From assembly GCF_016616235.1 (NCBI RefSeq), contig NZ_CP067100.1, positions 6,507,001 to 6,571,000 on the forward strand: a stretch of 64,000 nt of DNA, given 5' to 3'. The notes under the pieces are model-generated. The model did no database searches and had not been told where the DNA came from. It saw only the letters and a program-made list of their open reading frames with translations. This document shows, in pieces, positions 38,176 to 48,216 of this stretch (within the stretch, counting starts at the first letter, position 1; each line of letters starts with the position of its first letter). Source of the stretch: Bradyrhizobium diazoefficiens. Lineage in GTDB: Bacteria; Pseudomonadota; Alphaproteobacteria; Rhizobiales; Xanthobacteraceae. A program made the position numbers and the translations under genes.

Positions 38176-38191
38176 TGGCACGGCTAATGCT
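38176..38191 (+). promoter_or_regulatory. Sigma-54 (-24/-12) promoter
   Basis: TGGCACGGCTAATGCT matches TGGCACG-N4-TTGCW except for one T at the -12 block. GG and GC have the required spacing. It points to the M16 peptidase genes; the first start lies about 250 bases downstream. Confidence 0.55.
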
Positions 38192-38443
38192 TTGGGGGAT
38201 TCGCATCGCGTTGGGCCGACATAGTCCTGCGGAAGCGCACAGACTCTCGATTGGATTATCGGAGAGTCCAGAGCGAGCGAGAGATGAAGTTCGTTCATCA
38301 CTCATCCCCCATTTCCTGACGAACTAGAATGGAGCTTTTGAACAGCCATGCCGATCCAGCAACTGACGAACTATGTCAATGGCAACATTGGAGCCAAATG
38401 CAGCGCGCTCTATCGTGCTTTCTCCTGGGATCTTTGGGCTCGG

Positions 38444-39877
38444 ATGTTTACACGAATCTCAATGTCCTCGTACCCGTCGGCGGCTTGCCTTCTTGCTGCA
38501 CTGCTCACGAGTTGCACTCTTTCTAGCGGCAGCGCCTTTGCCCAGACGACGCTCACGTCGGCGCCGCCCGCCAGCTTCACGCTCAGCAACGGGCTTCAGG
38601 TCGTGGTGATCCCGGATCATCGCACGCCCGTGGTCACGGAGATGATCTGGTACAAGGTCGGCTCGGCCGACGAGACGCCCGGCAAATCCGGGCTTGCCCA
38701 CTTTCTCGAGCATCTGATGTTCAAGGGCACGGAAAAGCACCCGATCGGCGAATTTTCCAAGACGGTGTTTCGCGTCGGCGGCAACGAAAACGCTTTCACC
38801 TCACTTGATTACACCAGCTACTTTCAGCGCGTCCCGCGTGAGCAACTGCCGACGGTGATGGAGTTCGAGGCCGACCGTATGAACGGCCTCGTCCTCAAGG
38901 ACGAAAATGTGCTGGCCGAACGCGACGTCGTGCTCGAAGAGTACAACATGCGCGTCGCCAACAGTCCCAACGAGCGCCTGGTCGAACAGATCATGACGGC
39001 GCTCTATCTCAATCATCCCTATGGCCGGCCCGTGATCGGCTGGCATCAGGAGATTGAGAAGCTCGGCCGCGAGGACGCGCTCGCCTTCTATCGCCGCTTT
39101 TATTCGCCGAACAATGCGATCGTCGTGATCGCCGGCGACGTCGAACTCCCCGAAGTCCGCTCGCTGGTCGAACGCAATTTCGGTCCCATTCCGGCCCAGC
39201 CCGCGATCCCCGCCCAGCGCGTCCGCCCGCAAGAGCCGGAACCGGCAGCCCCGCGCACGGTCACGCTGTCCGACCCGCGCGTCGAGCAGCCCGTCCTGTG
39301 CCGCTTCTACCTGGTGCCCTCGGCGAGCACGGTCGCTCCCGGGGAGAGCGCGGCGCTAGACGTGCTCGCGCAGCTCTTGGGCAGCGGCAGCAATTCCTAT
39401 CTCTACCGCGCGCTTGTGGTCGACAAGCCGCTCGCCGTCTCCGCCAATGCCAGCTATTCGAGCCTCTCGCTCGATGCGACCCAGTTCGCGGTCTCGGCCT
39501 CGCCGAAAACCGGCGTCGGCTTTGCCGAGGTCGAGGGGGTGATCGACGGCGTCATCGCCGGCATCGTGCAGAACCCGATCCCTGCCGAGGACCTCGAGCG
39601 CGTCAAGACGCAGCTCATTGCAGGAGCGATCTACGCCCAGGACAACCAGGCGGCGCTAGCGCGCTGGTATGGCGGCGCACTGACCACGGGTCTGTCGATC
39701 GAGGGCATCCGAAGCTGGCCAGACCGAATTCGCGGCGTGACCGACGAACAGGTCCGTGCGGCTGCACAAAAATGGCTCGATAAGAAGCGCTCGGCCACGG
39801 GCTACCTGATCAAGGACACCACTGCCGCCAAGACTGACGCCAAGACTTCCACCAAGCGCGAGGAGAAACGTACGTGA
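38444..39877 (+). CDS. M16 zinc metallopeptidase, catalytic subunit
   Basis: About 477 residues with a signal peptide (SAACLLAALLTSCTLSSGSA, cut near AFAQ). The zinc site HxxEH appears as HFLEHLMFKGT with the distal Glu in a following helix (ERDVVLEEYNM). YLNHPYGRPVIGW and FYSPNNAIVVIAGDV are standard M16 core pieces. The frame is open back to 38348, which would put 32 residues before the signal segment, so I prefer the ATG at 38444. It overlaps the next M16 gene by 4 bases. Such pairs act as a heterodimer in the periplasm. A NifA/sigma-54-like promoter stands upstream. Base composition is markedly GC-rich compared with neighbours. Confidence 0.9.
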   Translation: MFTRISMSSYPSAACLLAALLTSCTLSSGSAFAQTTLTSAPPASFTLSNGLQVVVIPDHRTPVVTEMIWYKVGSADETPGKSGLAHFLEHLMFKGTEKHPIGEFSKTVFRVGGNENAFTSLDYTSYFQRVPREQLPTVMEFEADRMNGLVLKDENVLAERDVVLEEYNMRVANSPNERLVEQIMTALYLNHPYGRPVIGWHQEIEKLGREDALAFYRRFYSPNNAIVVIAGDVELPEVRSLVERNFGPIPAQPAIPAQRVRPQEPEPAAPRTVTLSDPRVEQPVLCRFYLVPSASTVAPGESAALDVLAQLLGSGSNSYLYRALVVDKPLAVSANASYSSLSLDATQFAVSASPKTGVGFAEVEGVIDGVIAGIVQNPIPAEDLERVKTQLIAGAIYAQDNQAALARWYGGALTTGLSIEGIRSWPDRIRGVTDEQVRAAAQKWLDKKRSATGYLIKDTTAAKTDAKTSTKREEKRT

Positions 39878-41244
39878 TCCATCCCATCCTTCACGCCCGA
39901 CGCATCGTCCTGTCGTTGGCCGCCGGCGCAGTGCTCGCTCTGGCTCCGGTTTCGCCCTCCAAGGCCGCCGTAAAGATCCAGCGCCTGGTCTCGCCCGGCG
40001 GCATTGAGGCCTGGTTCGTGCAGGACGCGACCGTGCCGCTGATCGCGATGGAATATTCATTCGCCGGCGGCTCGTCCCAGGATCCCAAGGACAAGCCGGG
40101 CGTCGCCAATCTCGTCGGCGATCTCCTCGACGAAGGCTCCGGCGATTTCGACTCCAAGACGTTCCATGAACGTCTTGCTCGCCGCGCCATCGAGCTGCGC
40201 TTCCGTGCCACCCACGACAGGTTCCAGGGTAGCCTGCGCATGCTGCGCGACAACAAGGACGAGGCCTTCGAGCTGCTCCGGTCCGCACTGACCTCGCCGC
40301 ATTTCGACACGGCCGATGTCGAGCGCATCCGCTCCCAGGTCATCTCTGGGGTGCGCCGCGAGACCACCAACCCGACCTCGCTGGCAATCCGCAAATTCCT
40401 GGAGGTCGCCTTCGGCGATCATCCCTATGGCCGGCAGACCAATGGCACACTGAACAGCGTGCCGACCATTACCGTCGCCGACATGAAGGATTATGTCGGC
40501 CGCATCCTCGCCAGGGATACGCTGAAGATCGCGGTGGTCGGCGACGTCGATCCGGAAACCCTCGGCAAGCTGCTCGACGACACCTTCGGCGCCTTGCCAG
40601 CCAACGCCAATCTGGCACCGGTCTCGGAGATCGAGGCCGCAAAGCCACCGCAGCGCGCCTTCGTGCCGCTCGACGTGCCTCAGACTGTGATCACCTTCGG
40701 CGGTCCCAGTTTCAAGCGCGACGATCCGCACTTCATGGCGGCCTATGTTGTCAGTCACATCCTCGGCGGCGGAATGTCCTCGCGGCTCTATCATGAGGTC
40801 CGCGAGAAGCGCGGGCTCGCTTATTCGGTGTTCGAATCACTGCACTGGATGGAGCATTCGGCGGTCTTCATCGGCAATACCGGCACGCGCGCCGACCGCG
40901 CCGGCGACACCATCGACGCCGTCGAGAAGGAGGTACGCCGTATCGCCGAGGAGGGACCGACGCAAAAGGAGCTCGAAGATGCCAAGTCCTACCTCAAGGG
41001 CTCGCAGATGCTGGCGCTCGATACTTCGTCCAAGCTGGCCCATGCGCTGCTGCAATATCAGCATGATCAGCTGCCGATCGACTATATCGACAAGCGCAAC
41101 GGCATTGTCGATGCGGTGACGCTGGACGACGCCAGGGCGGCCGCGAAGCGATTGTGGGGCCAGGGCCTCTTCACCGTCGCTGTCGGCCGCGCACCGCAAC
41201 CCGTGGCGCTGCCTGCCGCCGTTCCGGCGCCGAAGTCAGACTGA
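39874..41244 (+). CDS. M16 peptidase-like partner, no zinc motif
   Basis: A 456-residue periplasmic protein with signal sequence (IVLSLAAGAVLALAPVSPSK). It has the M16 fold (SFAGGSSQDPKDKPGVANLV, DHPYGRQTNGTLNS, ILGGGMSSRLYHEVREKRGL) but the HxxEH zinc motif is replaced by LVGDLLDEGSG, so it is the non-catalytic subunit. The GTG start overlaps the stop of the catalytic gene. SSRLYHEVREKRGLAYSV is the substrate-binding region typical of the partner. Confidence 0.9.
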   Translation: MIHPILHARRIVLSLAAGAVLALAPVSPSKAAVKIQRLVSPGGIEAWFVQDATVPLIAMEYSFAGGSSQDPKDKPGVANLVGDLLDEGSGDFDSKTFHERLARRAIELRFRATHDRFQGSLRMLRDNKDEAFELLRSALTSPHFDTADVERIRSQVISGVRRETTNPTSLAIRKFLEVAFGDHPYGRQTNGTLNSVPTITVADMKDYVGRILARDTLKIAVVGDVDPETLGKLLDDTFGALPANANLAPVSEIEAAKPPQRAFVPLDVPQTVITFGGPSFKRDDPHFMAAYVVSHILGGGMSSRLYHEVREKRGLAYSVFESLHWMEHSAVFIGNTGTRADRAGDTIDAVEKEVRRIAEEGPTQKELEDAKSYLKGSQMLALDTSSKLAHALLQYQHDQLPIDYIDKRNGIVDAVTLDDARAAAKRLWGQGLFTVAVGRAPQPVALPAAVPAPKSD

Positions 41245-41256
41245 TCAGGCGCACAT

Positions 41257-41283
41257 CGATGGCTGGGCTTGCCCCGGCCATCG
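41257..41283 (+). terminator. Hairpin after M16 pair
   Basis: Stem CGATGGCTGGG with CCCCGGCCATCG (one G-T pair) and a 4-base loop, 13 bases past the stop codon. There is no clear T-run. Confidence 0.5.
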
Positions 41284-41643
41284 ATATCGTGACGCCGTAC
41301 TGTTGATATGCCGGCAGCCACTATTCTTGGTAATTCCCGGCGCCCACGCTGGTACACCTGCTGCGGGCAATCCCGCGACACGGCCATCGCCGAGCCGATG
41401 TGCTGAGCCGGCTTTCCCTGCGTCTCAGGCGCGGCCGGACAAAGAGCAAAACCGTCGAGCGATATCTGCTGGCGAAGCTTCCCGATTCGCAATCTGTGTT
41501 GAGGCCGGCTGGGCCCTTCAGTTCGAAAGCAATGCTGAATGTTCTGGCCGGATAGCGTCGCCAGGGACTTACATTGGAAAAGTGTACAAGGCGCACGGTG
41601 ATATGGCCCCTGACCTCAGCCCCCGTTTGCTCAGGCCGAAATG
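41284..41643. other. No recognisable gene
   Basis: Short frames only between the M16 hairpin and the cold-shock gene. Confidence 0.4.
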
Positions 41644-41850
41644 CTAGATAAGGCGCAGGTTATCGGCTGATATTTTCCCCGAGCGGCCGATCTTTGGTTC
41701 GTAGCTGATCTTGCCTCTTTCCGGGAGTAGGACCAGGCCAGCCTTCTGCACCGCAGAGATATGAACGAACACGTCAGGGCCGCCGTCGTCCGGCGCGATG
41801 TAGCCGTAGCCTTTAGTCGGGTTGAACCATCTCACGATTCCAATCGCCAC
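41644..41850 (-). CDS. Cold shock-domain protein
   Basis: A 68-residue CspA-type protein: VRWFNPTKGYGYIAPDDGGP holds RNP1 and DVFVHISAVQKAG holds RNP2. It binds single-stranded RNA or DNA. A GTG start with GGGAGAA upstream. Confidence 0.9.
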   Translation of the reverse strand: MAIGIVRWFNPTKGYGYIAPDDGGPDVFVHISAVQKAGLVLLPERGKISYEPKIGRSGKISADNLRLI

Positions 41851-42451
41851 TGTCTTCTCCCTAAAAACGACACTGAATCCCGCGCTGCGATGTAGCAGCC
41901 GCGTTGCTCACCTCAGCAACTCGCGTGCCGCTCCCAACGCGCCGGAGAGAGTGTAGAAGGCCGTGTGTTTGGCGCGAATTCGCGGGCTTCTTTGTCTGTC
42001 GTTCTTGAATGCCACCCAGCGAATGTCTTCAATCCAACAGCACTGGTACGACAAGATACGAGGGCGATGACTCGGCCCTCTGTCTCGTGTGCAGATCACA
42101 TCACGAGACCCGCTGCACCGGCTCATCCAAATGATGTTGAAGTTCGGCGAGTGCAGTTTGGCAGCGTTCAAATTGACCAGGAGGTCGCTGCCGGCCTCGG
42201 GCGAGCCGCTCGATCATTGGCAGACTTGATTTTTGATGGCAGTCGGCCATCCACTCCAAACCACGTAAAGTGTGCGCTACCTTCCAGATTCTTCTTGTGG
42301 CATGCTAGGCTCATGCATTTTGGACGGCTCACAGGATCGGCACCGTCGAGCCGGGATGCAAACAATGCCACAGAGATTCGATCCGCGTGGCTGGCCGTGG
42401 CTCAGACGATGGGTCGTTTCAACGTTTCTTTCATTCGCCGATGGAGAGTCG
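41851..42451. other. Upstream region of the pectate lyase
   Basis: No gene recognised. I looked for a nod box, tts box and sigma-54 site and found none convincing. Confidence 0.4.
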
Positions 42452-43708
42452 ATGTCTACGAGGCAAGCGGTATGCCAGCTGAAACAGTCATTGGGAATGC
42501 TCGCTGGACTCGCCGGCGTTGTTGGGATCTCCTGTGCTATCGCAGCGAGCAATCTGCGATGGGACAGCGCACAGGGCTTTGGTGCCGGAACGACGGGCGG
42601 CCTGGGAGGCGAAGTGGTTCAGGTCAGCTCACTCAAGGATCTGACTTATCAATTGTGTCGTTCGTATAGCTCTGGAATCTGCAATGACGATACTCCGCGC
42701 GTTGTCCAGATCGTCGGGACCATAGATTTCACAGGAACGGAAGGGCGCGGTAAGGGTCCAGGTTGCCAATACAGCAACACCTGTCAGACGCCCTACAAGG
42801 GCGAATCGCTTCTCCTCTTGGATGGGCTCGATACGCACTGCGACGGCAAGCTCAAACTGGACGTCAGCTTCGATAAAGCGGGCAAGCATCCCTTGGAGGT
42901 CGGATCAAACAAGACCGTGATTGGCGTCGGATCAAACGCTGCAATTAGGGGCAAGGGACTGCGACTGAATGGTGTGAGCAACGTCATCGTCCGCAACCTG
43001 ACCATCAGTGACATTAATCCCGGCATTGTCTTCGCGGGCGATGCGATTGCGATTTCGCGAGCGAACCGGGTCTGGATCGATCATAACCGCTTTCATAACA
43101 TCGGGCGCCAGATGATTGCCGGCGGCCTTGGGGCGACGACGAATATCACGGTGTCGTGGAACGATTTTGATGGCAGAGATAACTACTCCTCGTATTGCAA
43201 CGGAGCGCATTACTGGAACCTGCTTTTCCTTGGCAGTCCTCAGTCGATCACGGTTGCCAACAACTACTTCCATGAGGTCTCCGGACGGGCTCCGCACATT
43301 GACGGTCTACGGTCGCTCATTCACCTGGTGAACAACTACTTCCACAACACCGAGTTGCTGCAGCGCAATGGTTTCTTCCACGCCCTGGATGCCGGACCAT
43401 CCGTTGAAGGCCTGATTGAGGGCAACTACTTCGACAACATTGAAACCCCGATCAGGGCCGAGACTGGGCATGTCTTTGGCGCACTGGGAGGCATAAATCG
43501 GGAAATGCAAGACCTCTGCCGAGCCATGCTTGGACGCATGTGTGCGGGCAACATCGCGATCCCCGCCCCGCGCATCAATGGATTCCGGCTGGATGAAAGC
43601 GTCATTAGATCTTTTGGCGCTCTTCCGAAGGCGGCTGTTCATCGTCCTGTCCAGCCGGATGGTGTCCCGGCATTGGTCACCGCCAATGCAGGTCCCGGAC
43701 ACCTTTGA
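42452..43708 (+). CDS. Secreted pectate lyase (polysaccharide lyase family 1)
   Basis: About 418 residues with a signal peptide (SLGMLAGLAGVVGISCAIAA). The parallel beta-helix is visible as repeated ladder strands: NKTVIGVGSNAAIRGKGLRL, NVIVRNLTISDI, NRVWIDHNRFHN, SITVANNYFHEVSGRAPHID. The vWIDHN and the GRAPHID Arg-bearing motifs are PL1 catalytic-site elements. It would cleave de-esterified pectin by beta-elimination in plant walls. GGAG stands 7 bases before the ATG chosen; the frame is open 60 codons further back. In a rhizobium it fits infection-thread entry. Confidence 0.9.
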   Translation: MSTRQAVCQLKQSLGMLAGLAGVVGISCAIAASNLRWDSAQGFGAGTTGGLGGEVVQVSSLKDLTYQLCRSYSSGICNDDTPRVVQIVGTIDFTGTEGRGKGPGCQYSNTCQTPYKGESLLLLDGLDTHCDGKLKLDVSFDKAGKHPLEVGSNKTVIGVGSNAAIRGKGLRLNGVSNVIVRNLTISDINPGIVFAGDAIAISRANRVWIDHNRFHNIGRQMIAGGLGATTNITVSWNDFDGRDNYSSYCNGAHYWNLLFLGSPQSITVANNYFHEVSGRAPHIDGLRSLIHLVNNYFHNTELLQRNGFFHALDAGPSVEGLIEGNYFDNIETPIRAETGHVFGALGGINREMQDLCRAMLGRMCAGNIAIPAPRINGFRLDESVIRSFGALPKAAVHRPVQPDGVPALVTANAGPGHL

Positions 43709-44288
43709 ATTTTCCGATAGGATCCAGCGAAGCCGCAGCCGCACGCACGCATCTGGGCCGATGGTCCGGCGGAGTTCCTCCCTTTTTCCGGCACACCAAT
43801 TGCCGGTCCGTGACAGCTGCGCTTCAAAGAGCGCCTTAAGCGTTCAGGCCAATCGGTGCTCACTCCGGGACGCATGGATTTTCTGCAAGAACGCAACCGC
43901 CTCGAAGCTTTGGCAGATCTAGTTCGGGCTCCCGCTCGCCCAAGTCTCAATCCACGAAATACGATAACGTCTGAACTGATTGAGACCTTATCGGCTGCCG
44001 TCGGTTCAAAATACAAATGCCCTTGTGTCGACGAAAGCAGCTCTTGCTCCGCCGGGCTGCTTCAATGGGCTGACACAAAAAGCTTTCGGATGCAGCGTCC
44101 TATTCCTGCGGTTGCAGCCGAAGAACGCATTTTTCCATCGTGACTGCGGGATATTTAGCGGCCTTGCGGCGAAGACAAAGCAATATCTCGAGCTTGAGAG
44201 AGCTGGCATGAGTAACTTGGACTAGCAATCTTCCGGAGCGATGGCTTGATGCCACGCATGCATCCGGAGCGGCCAGTGAGAGTGCGTC
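43709..44288. other. No recognisable gene
   Basis: The only candidate, a frame starting MDFLQERNRLEALADLVRAP near 43874, has no ribosome site and matches nothing known to me. Confidence 0.4.
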
Positions 44289-44507
44289 ATGGGGCAGGAA
44301 TTCTACAGAGAACTGGCGCAGCAGGCACGTGGTCTCGCTGAGCGGGCCGATCCGTTCACCAGGCAGCGGTTGCTGAAGCTCGCCGGCAGCTACGACGTGA
44401 AGGGCGGAAATTTTGCACGGTCGTCACGGCCAATGGAGCGTCCGCTGCCGATTCCGCGTACCACGCCGCCGGCGTCGATCTTTTCGGGTCCGGGCGAGGC
44501 TGGATGA
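44289..44507 (+). CDS. Small helical protein
   Basis: 72 residues. The first half (GQEFYRELAQQARGLAERAD then PFTRQRLLKLAGSYD) resembles a small protein repeated widely in Bradyrhizobium genomes, a helical hairpin. The tail is Pro-rich. Function unknown. Confidence 0.6.
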   Translation: MGQEFYRELAQQARGLAERADPFTRQRLLKLAGSYDVKGGNFARSSRPMERPLPIPRTTPPASIFSGPGEAG

Positions 44508-44859
44508 AATTCGGTGCAGGCCACCCGTTCGCTGATTCGGAAGCCGCGGCACGCAAGAGATCGCTGGCGGCATCGAGCCCAATCAATGGTCCCTTCCTTT
44601 GCGATGCCAGCGGCACCGGCAGCGGTTTCCGAATGGGCCGGACATTCGCGGTCGAACGCGAGTGGATCAGGCGGCATGAGACCGGAACGCATGTGAAACC
44701 GGCTGAGCACGGACTTGAGTGTCAACCAGTTGTCGAGCGCGAAACCAAGCGCTCTCGGTTGCTTTCGCTGGAGCCGGCCGACCTTCTTGAATCGATCCCA
44801 AGTTCAGGCCGATCAGGACGCGAAAAGCATGATCAACGAGCATTGGAAGGATGACGGCC

Positions 44860-45069
44860 ATGATAGAAGACAATTTGGCTCGCATGCGGACACATCGGAA
44901 CGCCATCGAGCGCCACCGAAGGCTGCTGAAAACCAAGCTCACCGAACAAGACCGGCAGTACGTCTGCAGACGTCTGTCGGAGGAAGAGTCCGCGCTCGAA
45001 AGCTTGCGAGCGACGAGTTTTCCAATGGTGTTCACCGAGAGCCTCAGGCCGATGACGTCAGCCTCGTAG
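44860..45069 (+). CDS. Small coiled-coil protein
   Basis: 69 residues, highly charged helix (NLARMRTHRNAIERHRRLLK, RRLSEEESALESLRAT). It matches the shape of a common short Bradyrhizobium hypothetical. AAGGA precedes the start; an ATG three codons upstream is possible. Confidence 0.6.
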   Translation: MIEDNLARMRTHRNAIERHRRLLKTKLTEQDRQYVCRRLSEEESALESLRATSFPMVFTESLRPMTSAS

Positions 45070-45119
45070 CCGGTACGGTCGTGTCGATAGCGACGAACTA
45101 CGCGCACAGGAGGGCCGCT

Positions 45120-45296
45120 ATGGCACCCCCGTCTGCGAGTTCATATATCGGCTACAAATATTGGAGCCTTTTTTGGATGCGTGGCCTAGTGATTCTTTTT
45201 GTGGCCTTTGTGATTATGCTGGCGGCGCGCGGCCAGCATAAGAGTAGTTTCGTGCCGCGTCCAACCGCATCCATGCCACCGGTCAATGTGCCCTAG
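45120..45296 (+). CDS. Small membrane protein
   Basis: 58 residues with one membrane span (GLVILFVAFVIMLAARG) and a Pro-rich tail. The ribosome site is strong: AGGAGG 6 bases before ATG. It is the third small gene in a row on this strand. Function unknown. Confidence 0.6.
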   Translation: MAPPSASSYIGYKYWSLFWMRGLVILFVAFVIMLAARGQHKSSFVPRPTASMPPVNVP

Positions 45297-45934
45297 AGCC
45301 GAAGGTTTGGTCCAAACAGCACGGATTTTGCTACAAGGTGCTTCCGTCTCTCCCGGAGTTCGGACCGGTCTGCATTAGGGGGAGCCTCGTTTTCCGAGTT
45401 CTCTGAGGACCTGCAGGAAACGGGCAAGCCATGCCTCAAGCCATCCGTCAGTTGAGGCCCCTTGCGCTGCTGCGATCGTGCGCGCGCCCGTCTCATCATC
45501 AAGAAAGATTTGAGGACGGCTGTTTTGGCTTCTGACTCGACCTTGCATTTCTCCCACCCTTTCGCGAGGAGCGTGGCAGGGAGGTGTCCGGACCTCCCAA
45601 GCCACGCAGCCGCAACAGCTCGGTCGGCGAGCGGTTTTGGCATGTGCAGAACTGTATCGTTTCTCGGGCAGGTTGAATTGATCTGGCGCAAACACGAGAG
45701 CCATTTGTCTCCCAGCATTTGTGGATTGTCCCGGTTGTGTCATCGGAGAAGACCAGCTGCGTTTTTCTGGGCGCATTTTCGGGGCCGCGCTTCAACGATA
45801 GCGTTGCCCGACGAAGTCTCTACAGCACGCCCTCAAAGCGAGGGGGACCAAGCGAGTAGAGTGGGCATCGGCGCTGCCCTGCCTTGATCCTCTGAAGCTG
45901 CGGTCCGGCCGAATGTGCCGTGCGTGCGAGCGGG
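45297..45934. other. No recognisable gene
   Basis: Opposed frames only (45462-45887 plus against 45375-45776 minus). Nothing recognised. Confidence 0.4.
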
Positions 45935-46327
45935 TCAGGACGCGTTTGCGCTTCTTCGCACGTGGTCGGAGCGGCGGCGCTGCCGCCGCCCGCGTCGACC
46001 TGAGCGCGCGAGCACCGGCAGCGGGGCCGCGGGGCTGGAGTATTCGGGCGGATCTTTTGCGGGCTCCGGGCGGCTGGGGCGCGCTTCCATGAATTCCAAG
46101 ACGGCGCGTCCCTTTTGCGTTATGCGCCACCCGCCGTTCATACGTTCAATCAGGGCTTGCGAGAAGATGTCAAGGTCGGGCACGAGCGAACCCAGTCGTC
46201 GGGTGCGTTCGGCCCAATCGCTACCGCTGGTCGCCAGGATCGCCATGTCGCGCTTCAAATCCGCCATCAGGGCAAACCCGTCCGGATAGCTCACCAGGAT
46301 CTTAAGAACTGTGACCTGGAAGTTCAC
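45935..46327 (-). CDS. Hypothetical protein, winged-helix-like
   Basis: 130 residues. The N-terminal region (VTVLKILVSYPDGFALMADL, ATSGSDWAERTRRLGSLVPD, NGGWRITQKGRAVLEFMEA) has the look of a winged helix with a closing wing; the C-terminus is disordered, basic and Pro/Arg-rich. It lies 15 bases downstream of the 63-residue gene. A truncated diverged copy of the pair is at 50.8 kb. Confidence 0.6.
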   Translation of the reverse strand: MNFQVTVLKILVSYPDGFALMADLKRDMAILATSGSDWAERTRRLGSLVPDLDIFSQALIERMNGGWRITQKGRAVLEFMEARPSRPEPAKDPPEYSSPAAPLPVLARSGRRGRRQRRRSDHVRRSANAS

Positions 46328-46342
46328 CCCGCCCTCTTGTGA

Positions 46343-46534
46343 CTATCGCCACATCGTCGACGGCTTCGAGAGCGCGTCGCGGCGAACCTGCGGTACACAG
46401 TCGGACGACGTCTCTCCCTGAGTGGCTGCTCTCAGGATTTTTGAGGCGACATTGGTCTGGCCGTCGCTGTCGCACCGGGACACATACTCGCAGATATCGT
46501 CAACAACCATGCGCATCAGAGCAAGTATGACCAC
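46343..46534 (-). CDS. Small hypothetical, paralogue of the 66-aa protein at 51.0 kb
   Basis: 63 residues ending with ASKILRAATQGETSSDCVPQ then DALSKPSTMWR. The gene at 50971-51171 shares the blocks VASKIL, AATxGETS, QV and TMWR. First gene of a two-gene unit. Function unknown. Confidence 0.55.
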   Translation of the reverse strand: MVILALMRMVVDDICEYVSRCDSDGQTNVASKILRAATQGETSSDCVPQVRRDALSKPSTMWR

Positions 46535-47480
46535 CTGAATGTCGATGAACCAAAATATAAATAGAATAAGCTGGATCCCAAGCTACGCCTTGGGATCGCA
46601 AGCTGCAACACCCCTTCAAGGATACCGGTCATAGTCCGAGGAGCCAAACCGCATACAACACGGCGAGTGGGTGTAGACCACGTCCAGGGTGACACTGGGT
46701 TTTAACGGGGCCGCCATCTCGTTCCGCGCAGTTCCGAGTCCTCCCACGGCATTGCCGCCGATGACAGGCCGTTGGCCCGGACGTCAGGAACCGCGGGCCG
46801 ATGGGCGCCGATCATCAACGTCGGCATGAGTTCGCCGGATTCAGGCGGCTGCCGGTTGCCTCCGATTACCCCAATTGATGATGCAGCTGCTGACCCAACC
46901 GCCGACGGCACCATCATGACAACCATCATCGTCGACATGTCATCAGGTAGCACAGCATCACGATAGCTACGAGGCGTTATCCGCCACACCAAGGCTGTTA
47001 CCGTTTGCGGCGTGGTTTCATTGTCGGCGCCGTTCTATGGCCGGATGCGCAATCGCCACGGTCGTCATATCGCGGAATAAATGGGCGTCTTACCCGGCTC
47101 GGTGAAAGCAACATTCGGATCGCACCAATTCACGCGAGGCGTCGATCAGGGCTCCCTTTTACCTTGGCGTTACCGATCGCGACGACTTTGACGTTGGCGC
47201 CGACGGCCATCTCTCCCAGTTCCTTGACTGGCGGCAAAACGAGCGAGATCGCCGGTCCCGTCCCCTTCGTCCTCGCCAACGGTCCGGAAGGTCTGATCGT
47301 GACCGTCGCCCCGGACCGGGCCTCCAAACTGGCGGCGCGCTGCCAGACGTGTCAGGAGCGGATAGCCAGCTGTTGGCCGATGAGGTTCATAGGGCATCCC
47401 TAGGTCGGCAGCGGCAACCTCGGTGCGCTATCCATCCTCGCACCAGCGCCAGTTGGCGCGATCCACGGCAGAGGAGCTCA
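46535..47480. other. No recognisable gene
   Basis: About 950 bases; frames such as 46702-46992 minus and 47005-47403 plus match no family. Confidence 0.4.
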
Positions 47481-47783
47481 TCATGTCGCGACTGCGTCTT
47501 TAGCAACCTTGAGCGGTGACGCTTTGACCGACTTGCTGGCTGGCTTGGCTGCGAATTCCATCGGCTCCTTGGTGAAAGGATTAACTCCGCTGCGGGCTTC
47601 AATCGCAGGCTTGTTGACGACCGACAGCTTGGCGAAGCCGGGGATGACGAACTCGCCAGCCTCGTTCAACTCCTTGTAGCCGACGATCGCCAACTGCTCG
47701 ATGACGGCCTTTACATCACCTTTGGAAACCTGCGTTCCTTGAGCAATTGCGTCGATGAGCTGGTTCTTGGTCATCTTGGTCAC
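47481..47783 (-). CDS. HU-family DNA-binding protein
   Basis: 100 residues. KMTKNQLIDAIAQGTQVSKG and the arm region SVVNKPAIEARSGVNPFTKE are typical of the bacterial HU/IHF family; the C-terminus is Lys/Ala-rich. The GTG start at 47783 has GGAT 8 bases upstream and lines up with MAKMTK-type starts of other Bradyrhizobium HU proteins; the ATG three codons later is possible. HU bends DNA and compacts the nucleoid. Confidence 0.9.
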   Translation of the reverse strand: MTKMTKNQLIDAIAQGTQVSKGDVKAVIEQLAIVGYKELNEAGEFVIPGFAKLSVVNKPAIEARSGVNPFTKEPMEFAAKPASKSVKASPLKVAKDAVAT

Positions 47784-48216
47784 GATGAAATCCTTTGTAA
47801 CGCGGTCCGATACAATGCGTGAAGCACGCCGGCCTCTGTTGCTCTTGTTCGAGCAGGGCAAAACTACACGAATTGCTTCGTTCACTGACGTGCTGAGGCA
47901 CCTATGGGAAGCGAAAACACAACGATCAGTTCGATCTGTGTTTCCAGCATTGGCTCACCCGTCACAGGTGGACGGCGCATGCCCTATTCGGTATGCAGTT
48001 CAACGTTTGAAATCACCCGATGCAGTAGTCAGCGCGGCAATTAGCCAATCGGTCTCGGTTTTCGCAGACGAGTGATGATCGCATGACTTCATTCGCGATG
48101 ACAGAGCGAGCCTCATTCTATTTCAGACTTCGTAACGCTCGCGCAGACAGGTCACTGCGAAGAAAACTCAGGGGGCGAATCTGTCGGGAGTGAAGCACAA
48201 GCTATTCCCCTCTATC

